Shown: positions 1-7,870 of the stretch, one piece after another
Layout of the letters: every line of letters begins with the position of its first letter
Numbering within the stretch: the first letter of the stretch is position 1
Source: Anaerovibrio lipolyticus DSM 3074
GTDB lineage: Bacteria; Bacillota; Negativicutes; Selenomonadales; Selenomonadaceae
DNA length: 64,000 nucleotides
Reading direction: 5' to 3'
Assembly (NCBI RefSeq): GCF_900141865.1
Contig: NZ_FQYW01000005.1
Coordinates: 1 to 64,000, forward strand
Position numbers and translations under genes: made by a program
The notes under the pieces: model-generated
Database searches by the model: none
Told to the model about the DNA's origin: nothing
Seen by the model: only the letters and a program-made list of their open reading frames with translations

Positions 1-27
1 GAAGTTTAATAGCTGCAAGGATATCTT

Positions 28-585
28 TTAATTTGAATGATCCTCGGAGACTGTGGGCGATCCTTGCTTTCGCTTCTGCGCCTCTTGCTCCAGGCGCAAT
101 CTCCTCAGTTCTTTTAAATAGGCTACCTCAATGCGTAGCTTGAGATTTTCTTCTTCTAGCTGCTTAAGTCTCTCATCTTGATTAATATTACATTCAGGTG
201 TAATGCTGGTTTTGTCTGGCACCTTTGGCCGCCTGCCTTTCCGTTGCGGTTTGAGACCTTCTATACCAACAGCACGATAGCGTCGAACCCAGTTTACTAA
301 AATCCCGTCAGATTTTAATTTAAGTTGAAGTGCTAATTCTTGGTAGGACATCTCTGTACTTAAATATAACTCTACAGCATGTAACTTGAATTGGAAAGAA
401 TAGGTTTCATTTTTTCTTGACCGTTGAAGTCCTTTTTCCCCCATTACCCGATATTTTGCAACCCAAAATTGAATACGTTTTTTGTCAGGTATACCATATT
501 TGTGGGCTAAAGCATGGTATCCGATATCCCCTTTCAAATATTCCTGAACTATCTTCAATTTGAATTCAACACTGTATTTTGCCAT
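28..585 (-). CDS. IS3-family transposase OrfA (helix-turn-helix subunit)
   Basis: This 185-residue protein has two successive helix-turn-helix units (about residues 1-55 and 60-115). Both start with a YS-x-E/Q-FK-like motif (YSVEFKLKIV, YSFQFKLHAV), as in IS150-type OrfA proteins. A basic linker (PQRKGRRPK) leads into a leucine- and glutamate-rich coiled coil (about 135-170) that mediates multimerisation in this family. OrfA binds the terminal repeats; the DDE catalytic part is made as an OrfAB fusion by -1 frameshifting. The ribosome-binding GGGGG before the ATG lies inside a hairpin arm. The OrfB frame is already open at the left edge and reads KLKDILAAIKL, matching the usual OrfB beginning. 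Confidence 0.9.
   Translation of the reverse strand: MAKYSVEFKLKIVQEYLKGDIGYHALAHKYGIPDKKRIQFWVAKYRVMGEKGLQRSRKNETYSFQFKLHAVELYLSTEMSYQELALQLKLKSDGILVNWVRRYRAVGIEGLKPQRKGRRPKVPDKTSITPECNINQDERLKQLEEENLKLRIEVAYLKELRRLRLEQEAQKRKQGSPTVSEDHSN
112..118 (-). other. Programmed -1 frameshift slippery heptamer TTTAAAA
   Basis: In the OrfA frame the codons read TAT TTA AAA, which gives the classical X XXY YYZ heptamer T TTA AAA. Slipping back one base leaves an open frame (RTEEIAPGAR, then AKARIAHSLR, then KLKDILAAIKL) with no stop to the window edge, whereas OrfA stops at 28. This is the expected way for IS3 elements to make the OrfAB transposase. No stimulatory pseudoknot was worked out. Confidence 0.75.
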
Positions 586-632
586 AAAAAGACCCCCATA
601 AGTTAGATTACTTAGTCTAACTTATGGGGGTC
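586..632 (-). terminator. Hairpin plus T-run at the IS end, overlapping the OrfA ribosome-binding site
   Basis: Arms 591-607 and 616-632 are perfect 17-bp inverted repeats around an 8-base loop. On the minus strand the hairpin is followed by TTTTT and then directly by the OrfA ATG (585). It therefore looks like an intrinsic terminator for transcription entering from the interrupted receptor gene. The GGGGG that would serve as ribosome-binding site lies in the 3' arm, so read-through RNA should also hide it. Confidence 0.7.
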
Positions 633-638
633 TCTACA

Positions 639-1283
639 AAGGCTGTAGCCCTTTTCACCAAGCTTAAAGTCACTTACCTTCTCCATAACTGCATCAACAT
701 AAATGGCAGCCAATACCATACCTACATTCTGGCCATTATTGTCCTTTGCCAAAGCGATGGAATTCACAATAATTTTACCAGTGGCCTGAGAAATTACAGG
801 GGATGACATAAAGGAATCCTTGGCACCAGTCATAGTCTCTTTATACCATGCCTTATCTGCATTATGCATTTCCTTGAAGCCGGACTTTGTCTCACCATAC
901 AATAAGCCAGAGCCATCGAAGGGACCCCAGCTCACGGAGTCATAAACCCCCGGATAAATCTTGTTCATGAGAGCAAGACGATATTTATTGTTCTCATTCA
1001 TCCCCGCAGGATTTTCCCTCAATGCCTTTGCAGAAGGAATATTTGCAGCATTCTGGGTCTCCAGCATACGCGTCTCCAGCCATGCAGATACACCATCGGA
1101 GACCTCCTGAGCATTGTTCAGAGAGCTGCGTGTCAGCTGATCCTCAAAGGTACTTCCCACATACTTGAAGATTATACCAGACATAATAACTAGGCCTATT
1201 ATTACAATAGGCAACACATACATCAGGATTTCCGTCTTTACAGTACGGACATTCCCCTGATTCGAAATGTTGTTATTCGACAT
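639..1283 (-). pseudogene. Methyl-accepting chemotaxis protein, truncated by the IS insertion
   Basis: About 215 residues remain of a receptor: a short cytoplasmic N-terminus, one membrane segment (about residues 20-42, YVLPIVIIGLVIMSGIIF) and most of a periplasmic dCache-type sensor. Sensor hallmarks are the long helix after the membrane, WYKETMTGAKDSFMSSPVIS and MVLAAIYVDAVMEKV. Reading continues into IS sequence for nine residues and stops at 612. The second transmembrane segment, HAMP and signalling domains are missing here, so it cannot signal to CheA. The start at 1283 (MSNNNIS) has a GGATAGGG ribosome-binding site; an in-frame ATG at 1313 lacks one. The remainder of the gene may lie beyond the IS, left of the window. 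Confidence 0.85.
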
Positions 1284-1378
1284 AATAACCCTATCCTTTC
1301 TTTTAGTTATCAAACTACATATTTGCTATGTAATTTTAGTCACTTTTACAAACTATTTTTTCTACATTTATGGGCATA

Positions 1379-1454
1379 TTCCTGCTTTTATCTGCGAAAT
1401 CTTTCTATAGATAATTTCTCTAAATTAAGTATTATTTTTCTTTTAAAGCAGGAA
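1379..1454. repeat. Short inverted-repeat pair TTCCTGCTTT / AAAGCAGGAA
   Basis: Ten-base arms at 1379-1388 and 1445-1454 are exact inverted copies, 56 bases apart, between the divergent receptor remnant and the FIST-domain gene. The same AGCAGGAA motif ends the larger inverted repeat at 4257-4458. It may be a paired regulatory site or a remnant of the same repeat family; the sequence alone cannot decide. Confidence 0.5.
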
Positions 1455-1537
1455 ATTATTTATCAATAACGAATTTTAACAGTGTATAATGATTGTTGTA
1501 TTAACGTGGAAAGACTTTACATAGGGGGTCATATATT

Positions 1538-3625
1538 ATGTTTGATAGTTTATTTAAGTCAAATCAACCAAAAGCAGCCACGCCGTCACCGGCAGAGCGA
1601 ATAGCTCCAAAGGCGGTTCGTCCGGCAGCTACGCCTACCGCCAGTGTTTCCTCTACTCCGGACACCAAGGTGGCTTATTTGTCCACCAGTGAGCTGAATT
1701 CTTCAGCATTAACTCCTCTCTTTGACGTTGCTGAAGGGCCTGCACTGGTTATCGGCTATGTTTCCCCAGATAACGACATGAATGATGTTGCTTCCAGCAT
1801 AAAGGCCGTATTGCCTCCAAATGCCAAGCTTATTTTGTTAACCACCTCCGGTGAGCTGTGCAGAACTGCCAGCAGCCGCACCTTATATTGCGAAGCACCT
1901 GACAACCGTCGCAAGGTTTTGCTGCAAGTATTCTCCCGCCGCATGATTGATAATATGTATATTATGACCATCAATCTGCCAAATGAGGATCTGCGTCAAG
2001 GGCAGGTTTCTATAAGTGTCGAAGAACGTGTTAGAAGGATGCAGCAGGAAATTGACAAGCATAAGATTCCATTCCGCATGAATGTAAACCACACCTTTGG
2101 CCTTTTGTACATCGATGGTCTTTCCAACTGCGAATCCTTCGTTATGCAGGCATTTTACCAGAATGGTATGTTCCCTATCCCATTTATAGGAGGTAGTGCT
2201 GCTGGTTTACTTGATTTTCAGCACACCTATATCTATAACGACAGTCAGGTTTTGGAGAATGTTGCCGTAGCCGTTATCGTTCACACCTCCAAAAACTACC
2301 GCTATGGTATTTTAAAGACTCAGGCCGTTGAAAGAGTGGGCAAATATTTCGACGTCGTAAATGCCAACTCCGCTCTGCGTTACATTTCCACTGTGGAAGA
2401 CACCAACGGTGAGGCCATACCATTCATTGATGCCCTTAAGAGAGAGCTGGGATGCTCCAGTGTTTCTGAGCTTAACGCAAAGCTGCAGGAATACACCTTC
2501 GCCACCGATATAAAGGGTGAAAACTTTATCCGTTCCATTTCCAGCATTGATGAAGCAAATTACCGCATCAATTTCTTCTGTGATATTGAATCCGGTGAGC
2601 GCCTCTACCTTATGAAACGCGTAGGACTGGAAAATGACCTCAAAAATGCTGTTAGAGAGTTCAATCAGGGCAAGCCTACTCCAATTGGTGCTATCTTAAA
2701 TGACTGTATACTCCGCCGTCTTGGGTATCCTGAAGAAATCAAGCACATTGATATGTTCAACGAATATCCTGTGGCCGGTTTCTCCAGCTTTGGTGAAATC
2801 AGCGGTCTCCACATGAACGAAACATTGACGGCTATTTTCTTCTACTATGAACCAAATGGTACTTCCTTCCACGATCAGTATCTGGATTATTTTGCTGGTC
2901 ATTATGCTGCTTGTCAGGAATTCTTCCTCACCCGTGTAATCGCCCGTCAGCAGCGTGTAGGTGTACTGAAGGATCAGGTCCTTGACCTCTTTGACGAATA
3001 TCAGCAGAGCCTGCCATCCATTATCCGTACTATTTCCCAGATGTCCAAGGACGTTGATGCGGTTAAGGATTCCATGCAGGAGCTTTCCGGTGGTATTGAC
3101 GAACAGGGTTCCTACTTCACCCAGCTTCTGGAACGTAATTCAGAAATTACACCAAAACTAAAGCTCCTAAGCTCCAGCACTGAAAAGATAAATGATGTAA
3201 TGCAAATTATTACGGATATTTCTTCCCAGATAAATCTTCTGGCCCTCAATGCTGCCATTGAGGCCGCCCGTGCCGGTGAACATGGTCGTGGCTTCGCCGT
3301 TGTAGCCCAAGAGGTTGGCAAGCTGTCCAAGAGCACCCAAGAAAGCGTTCAAAGCTCCGATGAGGCCATTAACACTCTGGTAAACGATGTTAAGGCCATT
3401 GATACCATTTTGGCCAAGAACAAGGAATTTGAAGCAAAAATTGACGAATTTGACCAGCGCTTCTCCAAACAGGTGGCTTCCGTTCACGACAGCCTGCAGC
3501 ATAGTCTGGAGCAGATTTCCAAATCCACTCAAGTTATCAATGATTTGGACAGCGTTAACGCCACAGTTACCGAAAAACTCAAGGTTCTGCAGGAAACCAT
3601 CCGCAACATCGAGCTTGGTATTTAA
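1538..3625 (+). CDS. Cytoplasmic chemotaxis-type signalling protein with FIST sensor
   Basis: The 695-residue protein has no membrane segment. Residues 1-45 are a proline/alanine-rich leader. FIST_N and FIST_C follow at about 50-450 ([39 protein letters not shown]); FIST domains are predicted to bind small ligands such as amino acids. The C-terminal part (about 490-690) is a methyl-accepting signalling coiled coil whose hairpin tip is near residues 565-600 ([20 protein letters not shown]). It should feed ligand information to the CheA/CheW array from inside the cell. An AGGGGG ribosome-binding site precedes the ATG. A TATAAT at 1485-1490 is a possible -10, without a convincing -35. It is transcribed away from the disrupted receptor. 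Confidence 0.9.
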   Translation: MFDSLFKSNQPKAATPSPAERIAPKAVRPAATPTASVSSTPDTKVAYLSTSELNSSALTPLFDVAEGPALVIGYVSPDNDMNDVASSIKAVLPPNAKLILLTTSGELCRTASSRTLYCEAPDNRRKVLLQVFSRRMIDNMYIMTINLPNEDLRQGQVSISVEERVRRMQQEIDKHKIPFRMNVNHTFGLLYIDGLSNCESFVMQAFYQNGMFPIPFIGGSAAGLLDFQHTYIYNDSQVLENVAVAVIVHTSKNYRYGILKTQAVERVGKYFDVVNANSALRYISTVEDTNGEAIPFIDALKRELGCSSVSELNAKLQEYTFATDIKGENFIRSISSIDEANYRINFFCDIESGERLYLMKRVGLENDLKNAVREFNQGKPTPIGAILNDCILRRLGYPEEIKHIDMFNEYPVAGFSSFGEISGLHMNETLTAIFFYYEPNGTSFHDQYLDYFAGHYAACQEFFLTRVIARQQRVGVLKDQVLDLFDEYQQSLPSIIRTISQMSKDVDAVKDSMQELSGGIDEQGSYFTQLLERNSEITPKLKLLSSSTEKINDVMQIITDISSQINLLALNAAIEAARAGEHGRGFAVVAQEVGKLSKSTQESVQSSDEAINTLVNDVKAIDTILAKNKEFEAKIDEFDQRFSKQVASVHDSLQHSLEQISKSTQVINDLDSVNATVTEKLKVLQETIRNIELGI

Positions 3626-3647
3626 TCAACTTCTAATGTAAAAAAAG

Positions 3648-3676
3648 TGCCGGTTCCTTTTGGGGCCGGCATTTTT
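3648..3676 (+). terminator. Intrinsic terminator after the FIST-domain gene
   Basis: Stem TGCCGG (3648-3653) pairs with CCGGCA (3666-3671) and is followed by TTTTT on the plus strand. It lies 23 bases after the stop codon and separates this gene from the ChW-repeat gene. Confidence 0.85.
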
Positions 3677-3708
3677 CTTCGATATTCTTATAGAAAGGGG
3701 AGATTACT

Positions 3709-4218
3709 ATGGATAAACTCAAAGTTTTGCTTTTGACGTTCAGCTTTATGCTATTATCTATATCCAGCTGCTTTGCCTGGGGATTGGGCTGGGGCTGGGG
3801 GGATCTTGATGATATTGGTGACCGCCCCCTGATTCAGTATTATGCCCACACTCTGGAAAACGGCTGGTCAGACCGGGCCAATGACGGTGAGGCCGCCGGA
3901 GACCCTTATGGAAGCCAGACCATTGATGCCATACGGGTACAGTTCCTCACTGGGCGAAATATGTATGTCATGTATCGTGTTCACGTGCAGAATGGTGAAT
4001 GGACTGGCTGGGCCATGAACGGATCCACAGCCGGTATCTATGGCAAGCCTATTGATGGTATACAAATAGCCTTAGGTAGCTGGAGAGGCGATTTATGGTC
4101 CGTTTCCTACAAGGGACGCATCAAGAATCAGGGTTGGTCCAGGGAATGGCTGCCAGAGGGAGAAATATTAGGCAATCTACAGGATCCTATACTATCCTTT
4201 AGAGTAAGAGTACAATAA
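3709..4218 (+). CDS. Secreted protein with three ChW (clostridial hydrophobic W) repeats
   Basis: A signal peptide of about 23 residues ends at SSCFA. Three units of about 37 residues follow at roughly 39-75, 80-116 and 125-161. Each has the ChW pattern: aromatic start, GW (NGWSDRAN, GEWTGWAMNG, NQGWSREW), a central G, and a hydrophobic I-x-I/V-x end. ChW repeats are known from extracellular clostridial proteins, where roles in surface attachment or substrate binding are proposed. There is no catalytic domain, so the protein is essentially a repeat module. An AAAGGGGAG ribosome-binding site precedes the ATG and the gene appears monocistronic. Function beyond binding cannot be assigned. Confidence 0.75.
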   Translation: MDKLKVLLLTFSFMLLSISSCFAWGLGWGWGDLDDIGDRPLIQYYAHTLENGWSDRANDGEAAGDPYGSQTIDAIRVQFLTGRNMYVMYRVHVQNGEWTGWAMNGSTAGIYGKPIDGIQIALGSWRGDLWSVSYKGRIKNQGWSREWLPEGEILGNLQDPILSFRVRVQ

Positions 4219-4256
4219 TAAGTATAAATCGATATTTAAATCTTACAAAATAATAA

Positions 4257-4458
4257 AGCAGGAACAATTGTTCATAGCAATAGGATTGAGAGCGTTAAAA
4301 AACAATTTTTTACAAACCTGCATTAGTGATAAAAATTATCTGTTTGAGCGTTGTGATGTTATCCCGTAAGGGCAACGCGAGTTATAATTTTTATTGCTAT
4401 TATCAACCAGTAAAAAATGTTTTAGCTCCTAATCCGTGCTATTAATAATGTTCCTGCT
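4257..4458. repeat. 202-bp imperfect inverted repeat, MITE-like or structured RNA
   Basis: End arms AGCAGGAACA (4257-4266) and TGTTCCTGCT (4449-4458) are perfect inverted copies. Inner blocks also pair: AGCAATAGGATT with AATCCGTGCTATT, GCGTTAAAAAACAATTTTTT with AAAAAATGTTTTAGC, GTGATAAAAATTAT with ATAATTTTTATTGC, and GCGTTG with CAACGC around CCCGTAAGGG. Almost the whole segment folds into one long hairpin. It lies between convergent genes and could also act as a bidirectional terminator. No open reading frame of note lies within it. Confidence 0.6.
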
Positions 4459-4465
4459 ATTTAAA

Positions 4466-6370
4466 TTAATTTATAGTTTCTGGATCTTGGGCCTTTACGT
4501 ACATACACCGCATAGCATTAAGAATAGCCAAGACTGCCACTCCCACATCTGCAAATATAGCTGCCCACATACTGGCAAAACCTAATGCACCTGCAATGAG
4601 TACCAACACTTTAACCCCAATGGCAAACCATATATTCTCCTTTACAATTCTGAGACATTTCTTGGAAATACGTATGGCTGTGGCAATCTTAAATGGATCA
4701 TCATCCATCAGTACCACATCGGCAGCCTCTATGGCTGCATCACTGCCCATAGCGCCCATGGCAATTCCGATATCTGCCCTGGAAAGCACCGGTGCATCAT
4801 TAACACCATCACCAACAAAGGCCAGTGCTTCATCCTCACTGCGTTTACCAGCAAGCAGCTTCTCCACTTCGCTGACCTTGTCCTGAGGCAACAACTCACT
4901 TTTCACCTGATCCAGACCCAATTCAGCAGCAACTTTTTCAGCCACCTCTTTGGAATCACCAGTAAGCATAACAGTCTCCCGTATCCCCTGCTCCCTAAGA
5001 GCTTTAATAGCTGCCTTGCTGTGTTGCTTAGGTGTATCAGACACCACAATATGTCCTTCATATTCGCCATTTATGGCCACATGGACAATGGTTCCCGTAT
5101 GTTCACAAGGCTTCCATTCTGCACCCAAATCATCCATCATGCGGGAATTACCTACACAGACAGTATCACCGTTAATGATTGCTTTTATACCGCGACCAGC
5201 TATTTCCTCGGTGTTTTCTATTATGCAATCATCCTTTTCATCAGGATAAGCCTCCAGCAATGAAAGTGCTATTGGATGTGAGGAATATCTTTCCACATGA
5301 GCCGCCAAATGAAGAAGCTGTGCTTCGTCCAGCTTTTCTGGATGAATAGCCACCACACTAAAGGTGCCTTTAGTCAGAGTACCAGTTTTATCAAACACAA
5401 CTGTTTTGGTTTCAGAAAGGGTTTCCATGAAATTAGAGCCCTTTACCAATACACCATGACGGCTGGCTGCCCCCAAGCCTGCGAAGAATGACAATGGTAT
5501 GGAAATAACCAATGCACAAGGACAACTGATTATTAGGAAGGTCAAGGCCCGATACAGCCACTCTCCCCACATTGGTTCACTGTCCATAACAGTTAAAACA
5601 ACTGGTGGGATTAACGCCAAGGCAATGGCTGCCCACACGACAATAGGGGTATACACACGGGCAAATTTTGTAATAAATTCCTCAGACTTTGACTTTCTGG
5701 AGCTTGCGTCCTCGATAAGTTCAAGGATTTTTGAGGCCGTGGACTCACCAAATTCCTTTGTGGTACGCACCTTTAACAAGCCAGTAAGGTTTATACTGCC
5801 GGAAATAATCTCTTTTCCCGGTTCCACATCCCGTGGCAGAGATTCCCCCGTAAGAGCCGCAGTATTTAAGGTTGAATGCCCCTCTATCACAATGCCATCA
5901 ATGGGAACCCTTTCACCGGGCTTAACCACAATAACAGAACCAATTTTCACATCATCTGGGTCCACCTGCTCCAACTGGCCATCCTCATTTTCCATGTTGG
6001 CATAATCCGGAGCGATATCCATTAAGTCTGCAATATCCTTGCGGCTCTTGCCCACGGCATAGCTTTGGAACCATTCGCCAATCTGATAAAACAACATTAC
6101 CGCAATGGCCTCTACATAATCACCACTATGATACAACGCCAAGGCAATGGCCCCTAAAGTAGCAATGGCCATCAGCAGATTCTCGTCAAAGGGCTGACGG
6201 TTTCTGACTCCCTTCACAGCCTTTATCAATATGTCATGTCCGATTATAAAATATGGAATGATATATAAGGTAAACCTGAACATTCCATCAACCTCAATAA
6301 AATTTAAGGCAATCATAATGACGGAGGTAATTACTATACGTATCAGATTTTGTTTTTGTTTTTCAGTCAT
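4466..6370 (-). CDS. Heavy-metal P1B-type ATPase, Zn/Cd/Pb export type, lacking its own HMA domain
   Basis: Exports soft divalent metals using ATP. The 634-residue protein has two N-terminal membrane pairs, the actuator TGES (about 174), the CPC metal motif in SCPCALVIS (about 284-286), the phosphorylation motif DKTGT (D about 327), an SHPIALS nucleotide-binding motif and the hinge GDGVNDAP (about 520). CPC with the SCPCALVIS context points to the CadA/ZntA branch rather than copper ATPases. The usual N-terminal HMA domain is absent and is encoded by the gene immediately upstream (6406-6627), 35 bases away in the same direction. An AAGGGGAG ribosome-binding site supports the start. The divergent ArsR gene is the likely regulator. 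Confidence 0.93.
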   Translation of the reverse strand: MTEKQKQNLIRIVITSVIMIALNFIEVDGMFRFTLYIIPYFIIGHDILIKAVKGVRNRQPFDENLLMAIATLGAIALALYHSGDYVEAIAVMLFYQIGEWFQSYAVGKSRKDIADLMDIAPDYANMENEDGQLEQVDPDDVKIGSVIVVKPGERVPIDGIVIEGHSTLNTAALTGESLPRDVEPGKEIISGSINLTGLLKVRTTKEFGESTASKILELIEDASSRKSKSEEFITKFARVYTPIVVWAAIALALIPPVVLTVMDSEPMWGEWLYRALTFLIISCPCALVISIPLSFFAGLGAASRHGVLVKGSNFMETLSETKTVVFDKTGTLTKGTFSVVAIHPEKLDEAQLLHLAAHVERYSSHPIALSLLEAYPDEKDDCIIENTEEIAGRGIKAIINGDTVCVGNSRMMDDLGAEWKPCEHTGTIVHVAINGEYEGHIVVSDTPKQHSKAAIKALREQGIRETVMLTGDSKEVAEKVAAELGLDQVKSELLPQDKVSEVEKLLAGKRSEDEALAFVGDGVNDAPVLSRADIGIAMGAMGSDAAIEAADVVLMDDDPFKIATAIRISKKCLRIVKENIWFAIGVKVLVLIAGALGFASMWAAIFADVGVAVLAILNAMRCMYVKAQDPETIN

Positions 6371-6405
6371 GGCAATCTCCCCTTGCAGCCTAATGCTGCT
6401 CTTAC

Positions 6406-6627
6406 TTACTCAAAGAAGATTTCGCAGTCCGGCTCCACCTTGCGACAGTCAGCCAATACGTTTTTCATAACATCATTTGGCTCAACACCATCTTCAAATT
6501 CAACCTTCATCTTCAAGGCCATGAAATTTACAGAAGCAGCCTTAACACCATCAACCTTATTTGCTGCATCCTCCATCTTAGCAGCACAGTTTGCACAATC
6601 CACATCAATTGTATAGGTCTTTTTCAT
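6406..6627 (-). CDS. Free-standing HMA heavy-metal-binding protein
   Basis: The 73-residue protein has one ferredoxin-like HMA fold. Its metal site is DCANCAAKM (C11, C14 from the chosen start). It probably hands metal to the ATPase translated just downstream, or regulates it, replacing the N-terminal HMA domain that the ATPase lacks. Three extra acidic/cysteine residues near the C-terminus (CRKVEPDCE) might add ligands. The start at 6627 has GAGAGGA at proper spacing; an upstream in-frame ATG at 6657 has no ribosome-binding site. It is first gene of the metal operon and lies directly behind the ArsR-type operators. Confidence 0.88.
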   Translation of the reverse strand: MKKTYTIDVDCANCAAKMEDAANKVDGVKAASVNFMALKMKVEFEDGVEPNDVMKNVLADCRKVEPDCEIFFE

Positions 6628-6686
6628 AATAACATTCCTCTCTTTCTTTTCCTGCATACATCCACATAATTGTCAGTCAATAGTAC

Positions 6687-6798
6687 AAACAATTAAGTAG
6701 TTATTTAATTGTTTTCTATGTCTATATATTAAACAATTGCTTAATCGTTGTCAAGTGAATAATTAAACTTTTGCTTAATAGTTAATTTCTGCTATAAT
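6687..6798. promoter_or_regulatory. Divergent metal-operon control region with ArsR/SmtB-like operators
   Basis: Three AT-rich sites stand out. AAACAATTAA...TTAATTGTTT (6687-6714) is a palindrome. ATTAAACAATTGCTTAAT (6728-6745) and ATTAAACTTTTGCTTAAT (6762-6779) are near-identical copies 34 bases apart. The last overlaps a -35-like TTGCTT (6771-6776) that precedes TATAAT (6793-6798) for the regulator gene. Apo-ArsR/SmtB proteins bind such 12-2-12-like palindromes, and metal releases them. Both the export operon and the regulator should be derepressed by metal. Confidence 0.65.
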
Positions 6799-6853
6799 TA
6801 ATTTAAAATACGATACAAAGAATCGTTATTCCATCAGAAGGAGTGCTTTATCC

Positions 6854-7216
6854 GTGACTACACTTCCCCATAACCACCATAGCCATGAAGAAGAACAATA
6901 TATAGTTGAAAATATGCCAGCAGAATGTACCATTGCCGCTGTAGCAGAAGCCATGAAGCAGCTTGGTGATCCTACAAGATTGCGTATATTTTGGCTGCTT
7001 TGTCACACGGAAGAATGTGTGGTGGATATTGCGGCCTTTATGAATATGTCTTCCCCGGCCGTATCCCACCATCTTCGGGTTCTAAAAAACACCGGCCTAG
7101 TAACCACACGCCGTGAGGGCAAGGAGGTATACTATACCGCTGCTGATACCCCTATGGTAAACAAGCTGCACCATACCATTGAAGAAATCGCAGAAATCAA
7201 CTGCTGCGACCAGTGA
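6854..7216 (+). CDS. ArsR/SmtB-family metal-sensing repressor
   Basis: The 120-residue winged-helix protein reads ALGDPTRLRI in the form QLGDPTRLRIFWLL, and its recognition helix is SSPAVSHHLRVLKNTGLV. ECVVDIA occupies the position of the alpha-3 ELCVCDL metal site but has only one cysteine. Alpha-5-type ligands are plausible in DTPMVNKLHHTIEEI (D, H, H). The N-terminus is His-rich (HNHHSHEEE) and the C-terminus ends CCDQ, both possible extra ligands. These features suit zinc or cadmium sensing; exact specificity is not readable. It starts with GTG at 6854 after AGAAGGAG and is divergent from the HMA-ATPase operon, which it probably represses. Confidence 0.88.
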   Translation: MTTLPHNHHSHEEEQYIVENMPAECTIAAVAEAMKQLGDPTRLRIFWLLCHTEECVVDIAAFMNMSSPAVSHHLRVLKNTGLVTTRREGKEVYYTAADTPMVNKLHHTIEEIAEINCCDQ

Positions 7217-7239
7217 GCTTTATATCATCATACAATAAT

Positions 7240-7284
7240 AAAACCCTGTAGACAGTATTTCAAAGATACCAACTACAGGGTTTT
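7240..7284. terminator. Bidirectional terminator between arsR-type gene and toxin
   Basis: AAAACCCTGTAG (7240-7251) pairs with CTACAGGGTTTT (7273-7284), with A- and T-tracts on both sides. The hairpin can end both the plus-strand regulator transcript and the minus-strand toxin transcript. Confidence 0.8.
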
Positions 7285-7312
7285 GTTATACTTCCAATGT
7301 CAAATATGATTA

Positions 7313-7822
7313 TCAGCTCCGATTCAGAACCTTATTTATATACTCACGATAACCAGCCTCAAGTATAAGAAAGTCACAGCTATTATCTGTCAAAATCTGC
7401 TTACGGTTTTTGATAACCATTTCATAGATTTTCTTTGCTTTTTTCACAATTTTATCAGCATTGTCTATACAAAAACGGTACTCCTTATATACTAATAAGC
7501 GATACTTTTCATCTTCAATATCGTTAATAATCAATCTCGTAATACATTCATTCGGAACAGGAACCATATAATTAAAACGTAACGAGCCCTTTATTTCCCG
7601 CTCATCCCCAAGAACACGAATTAATATATTAGCCTCCTGCTTCCTACTAAATGAAGATACAGAAACATAATATTTAATGCCATTTACTTCCAGCACTGCT
7701 CCAAAAGAGAACTTATTCCGATCGGAATATCTTATATTAGGCACCTTGGTAATGCCTCTTTTTGCTTTCTCATATTCTTGCAAAAACTTATTATACGATT
7801 CATCAATACGATAAAAGTCCAT
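7313..7822 (-). CDS. Type III toxin-antitoxin toxin, ToxN/AbiQ-like endoribonuclease
   Basis: The 169-residue protein resembles ToxN/AbiQ: it opens with DFYRIDESYNKFL, has a beta-sheet core (FGAVLEVNGIKYYVSVSS) and a C-terminal helical part with KYRLLVYKEYRFC and ILEAGYREYI. SVSSFSRK occupies the place of the catalytic T/S-S-x-K region of ToxN. These toxins cut mRNA at short A-rich sites and are held inactive by a small repeated RNA encoded just upstream. The locus shows that exact layout: promoter (7973-8001), RNA repeats (7869-7940), terminator (7841-7870), toxin ATG (7822). The ribosome-binding site AAAAGAGA is weak, as expected for a toxin. Codon use is AT-rich compared with neighbours, suggesting acquisition. 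Confidence 0.78.
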   Translation of the reverse strand: MDFYRIDESYNKFLQEYEKAKRGITKVPNIRYSDRNKFSFGAVLEVNGIKYYVSVSSFSRKQEANILIRVLGDEREIKGSLRFNYMVPVPNECITRLIINDIEDEKYRLLVYKEYRFCIDNADKIVKKAKKIYEMVIKNRKQILTDNSCDFLILEAGYREYINKVLNRS

Positions 7823-7840
7823 ATGTATCTCTTTTCAAAC

Positions 7841-7870
7841 AAAAAAATAGGGAGATATTACTATCTCCCC
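7841..7870 (-). terminator. Terminator between antitoxin RNA and toxin gene
   Basis: On the minus strand GGGAGATA and TATCTCCC form an 8-bp stem with a 4-base loop (7850-7869), followed by TATTTTTTT. In type III systems a terminator here limits toxin mRNA relative to antitoxin RNA. Confidence 0.85.

Larger units (their letters stand above)
1..638 (-). mobile_element. IS3-family insertion sequence (IS150-like), 5' end only
   Basis: Read on the minus strand, the element starts at 638 with TGTAGAGACCCCC, a TG-type end typical of IS3 elements, and runs off the window at position 1. It carries OrfA (28-585), a -1 frameshift heptamer (112-118) and the first codons of OrfB. The boundary is inferred from where the interrupted chemotaxis receptor stops making sense (GYS followed by foreign residues). 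The right end and target duplication lie outside the window. The family assignment rests on the OrfA sequence and the frameshift layout. Confidence 0.85.

Noticed and set aside
1443-1470. Sigma-28-like promoter before the FIST-domain gene
   Set aside because: TAAA with a later CAATAA matches the -10 consensus poorly at any allowed spacing.
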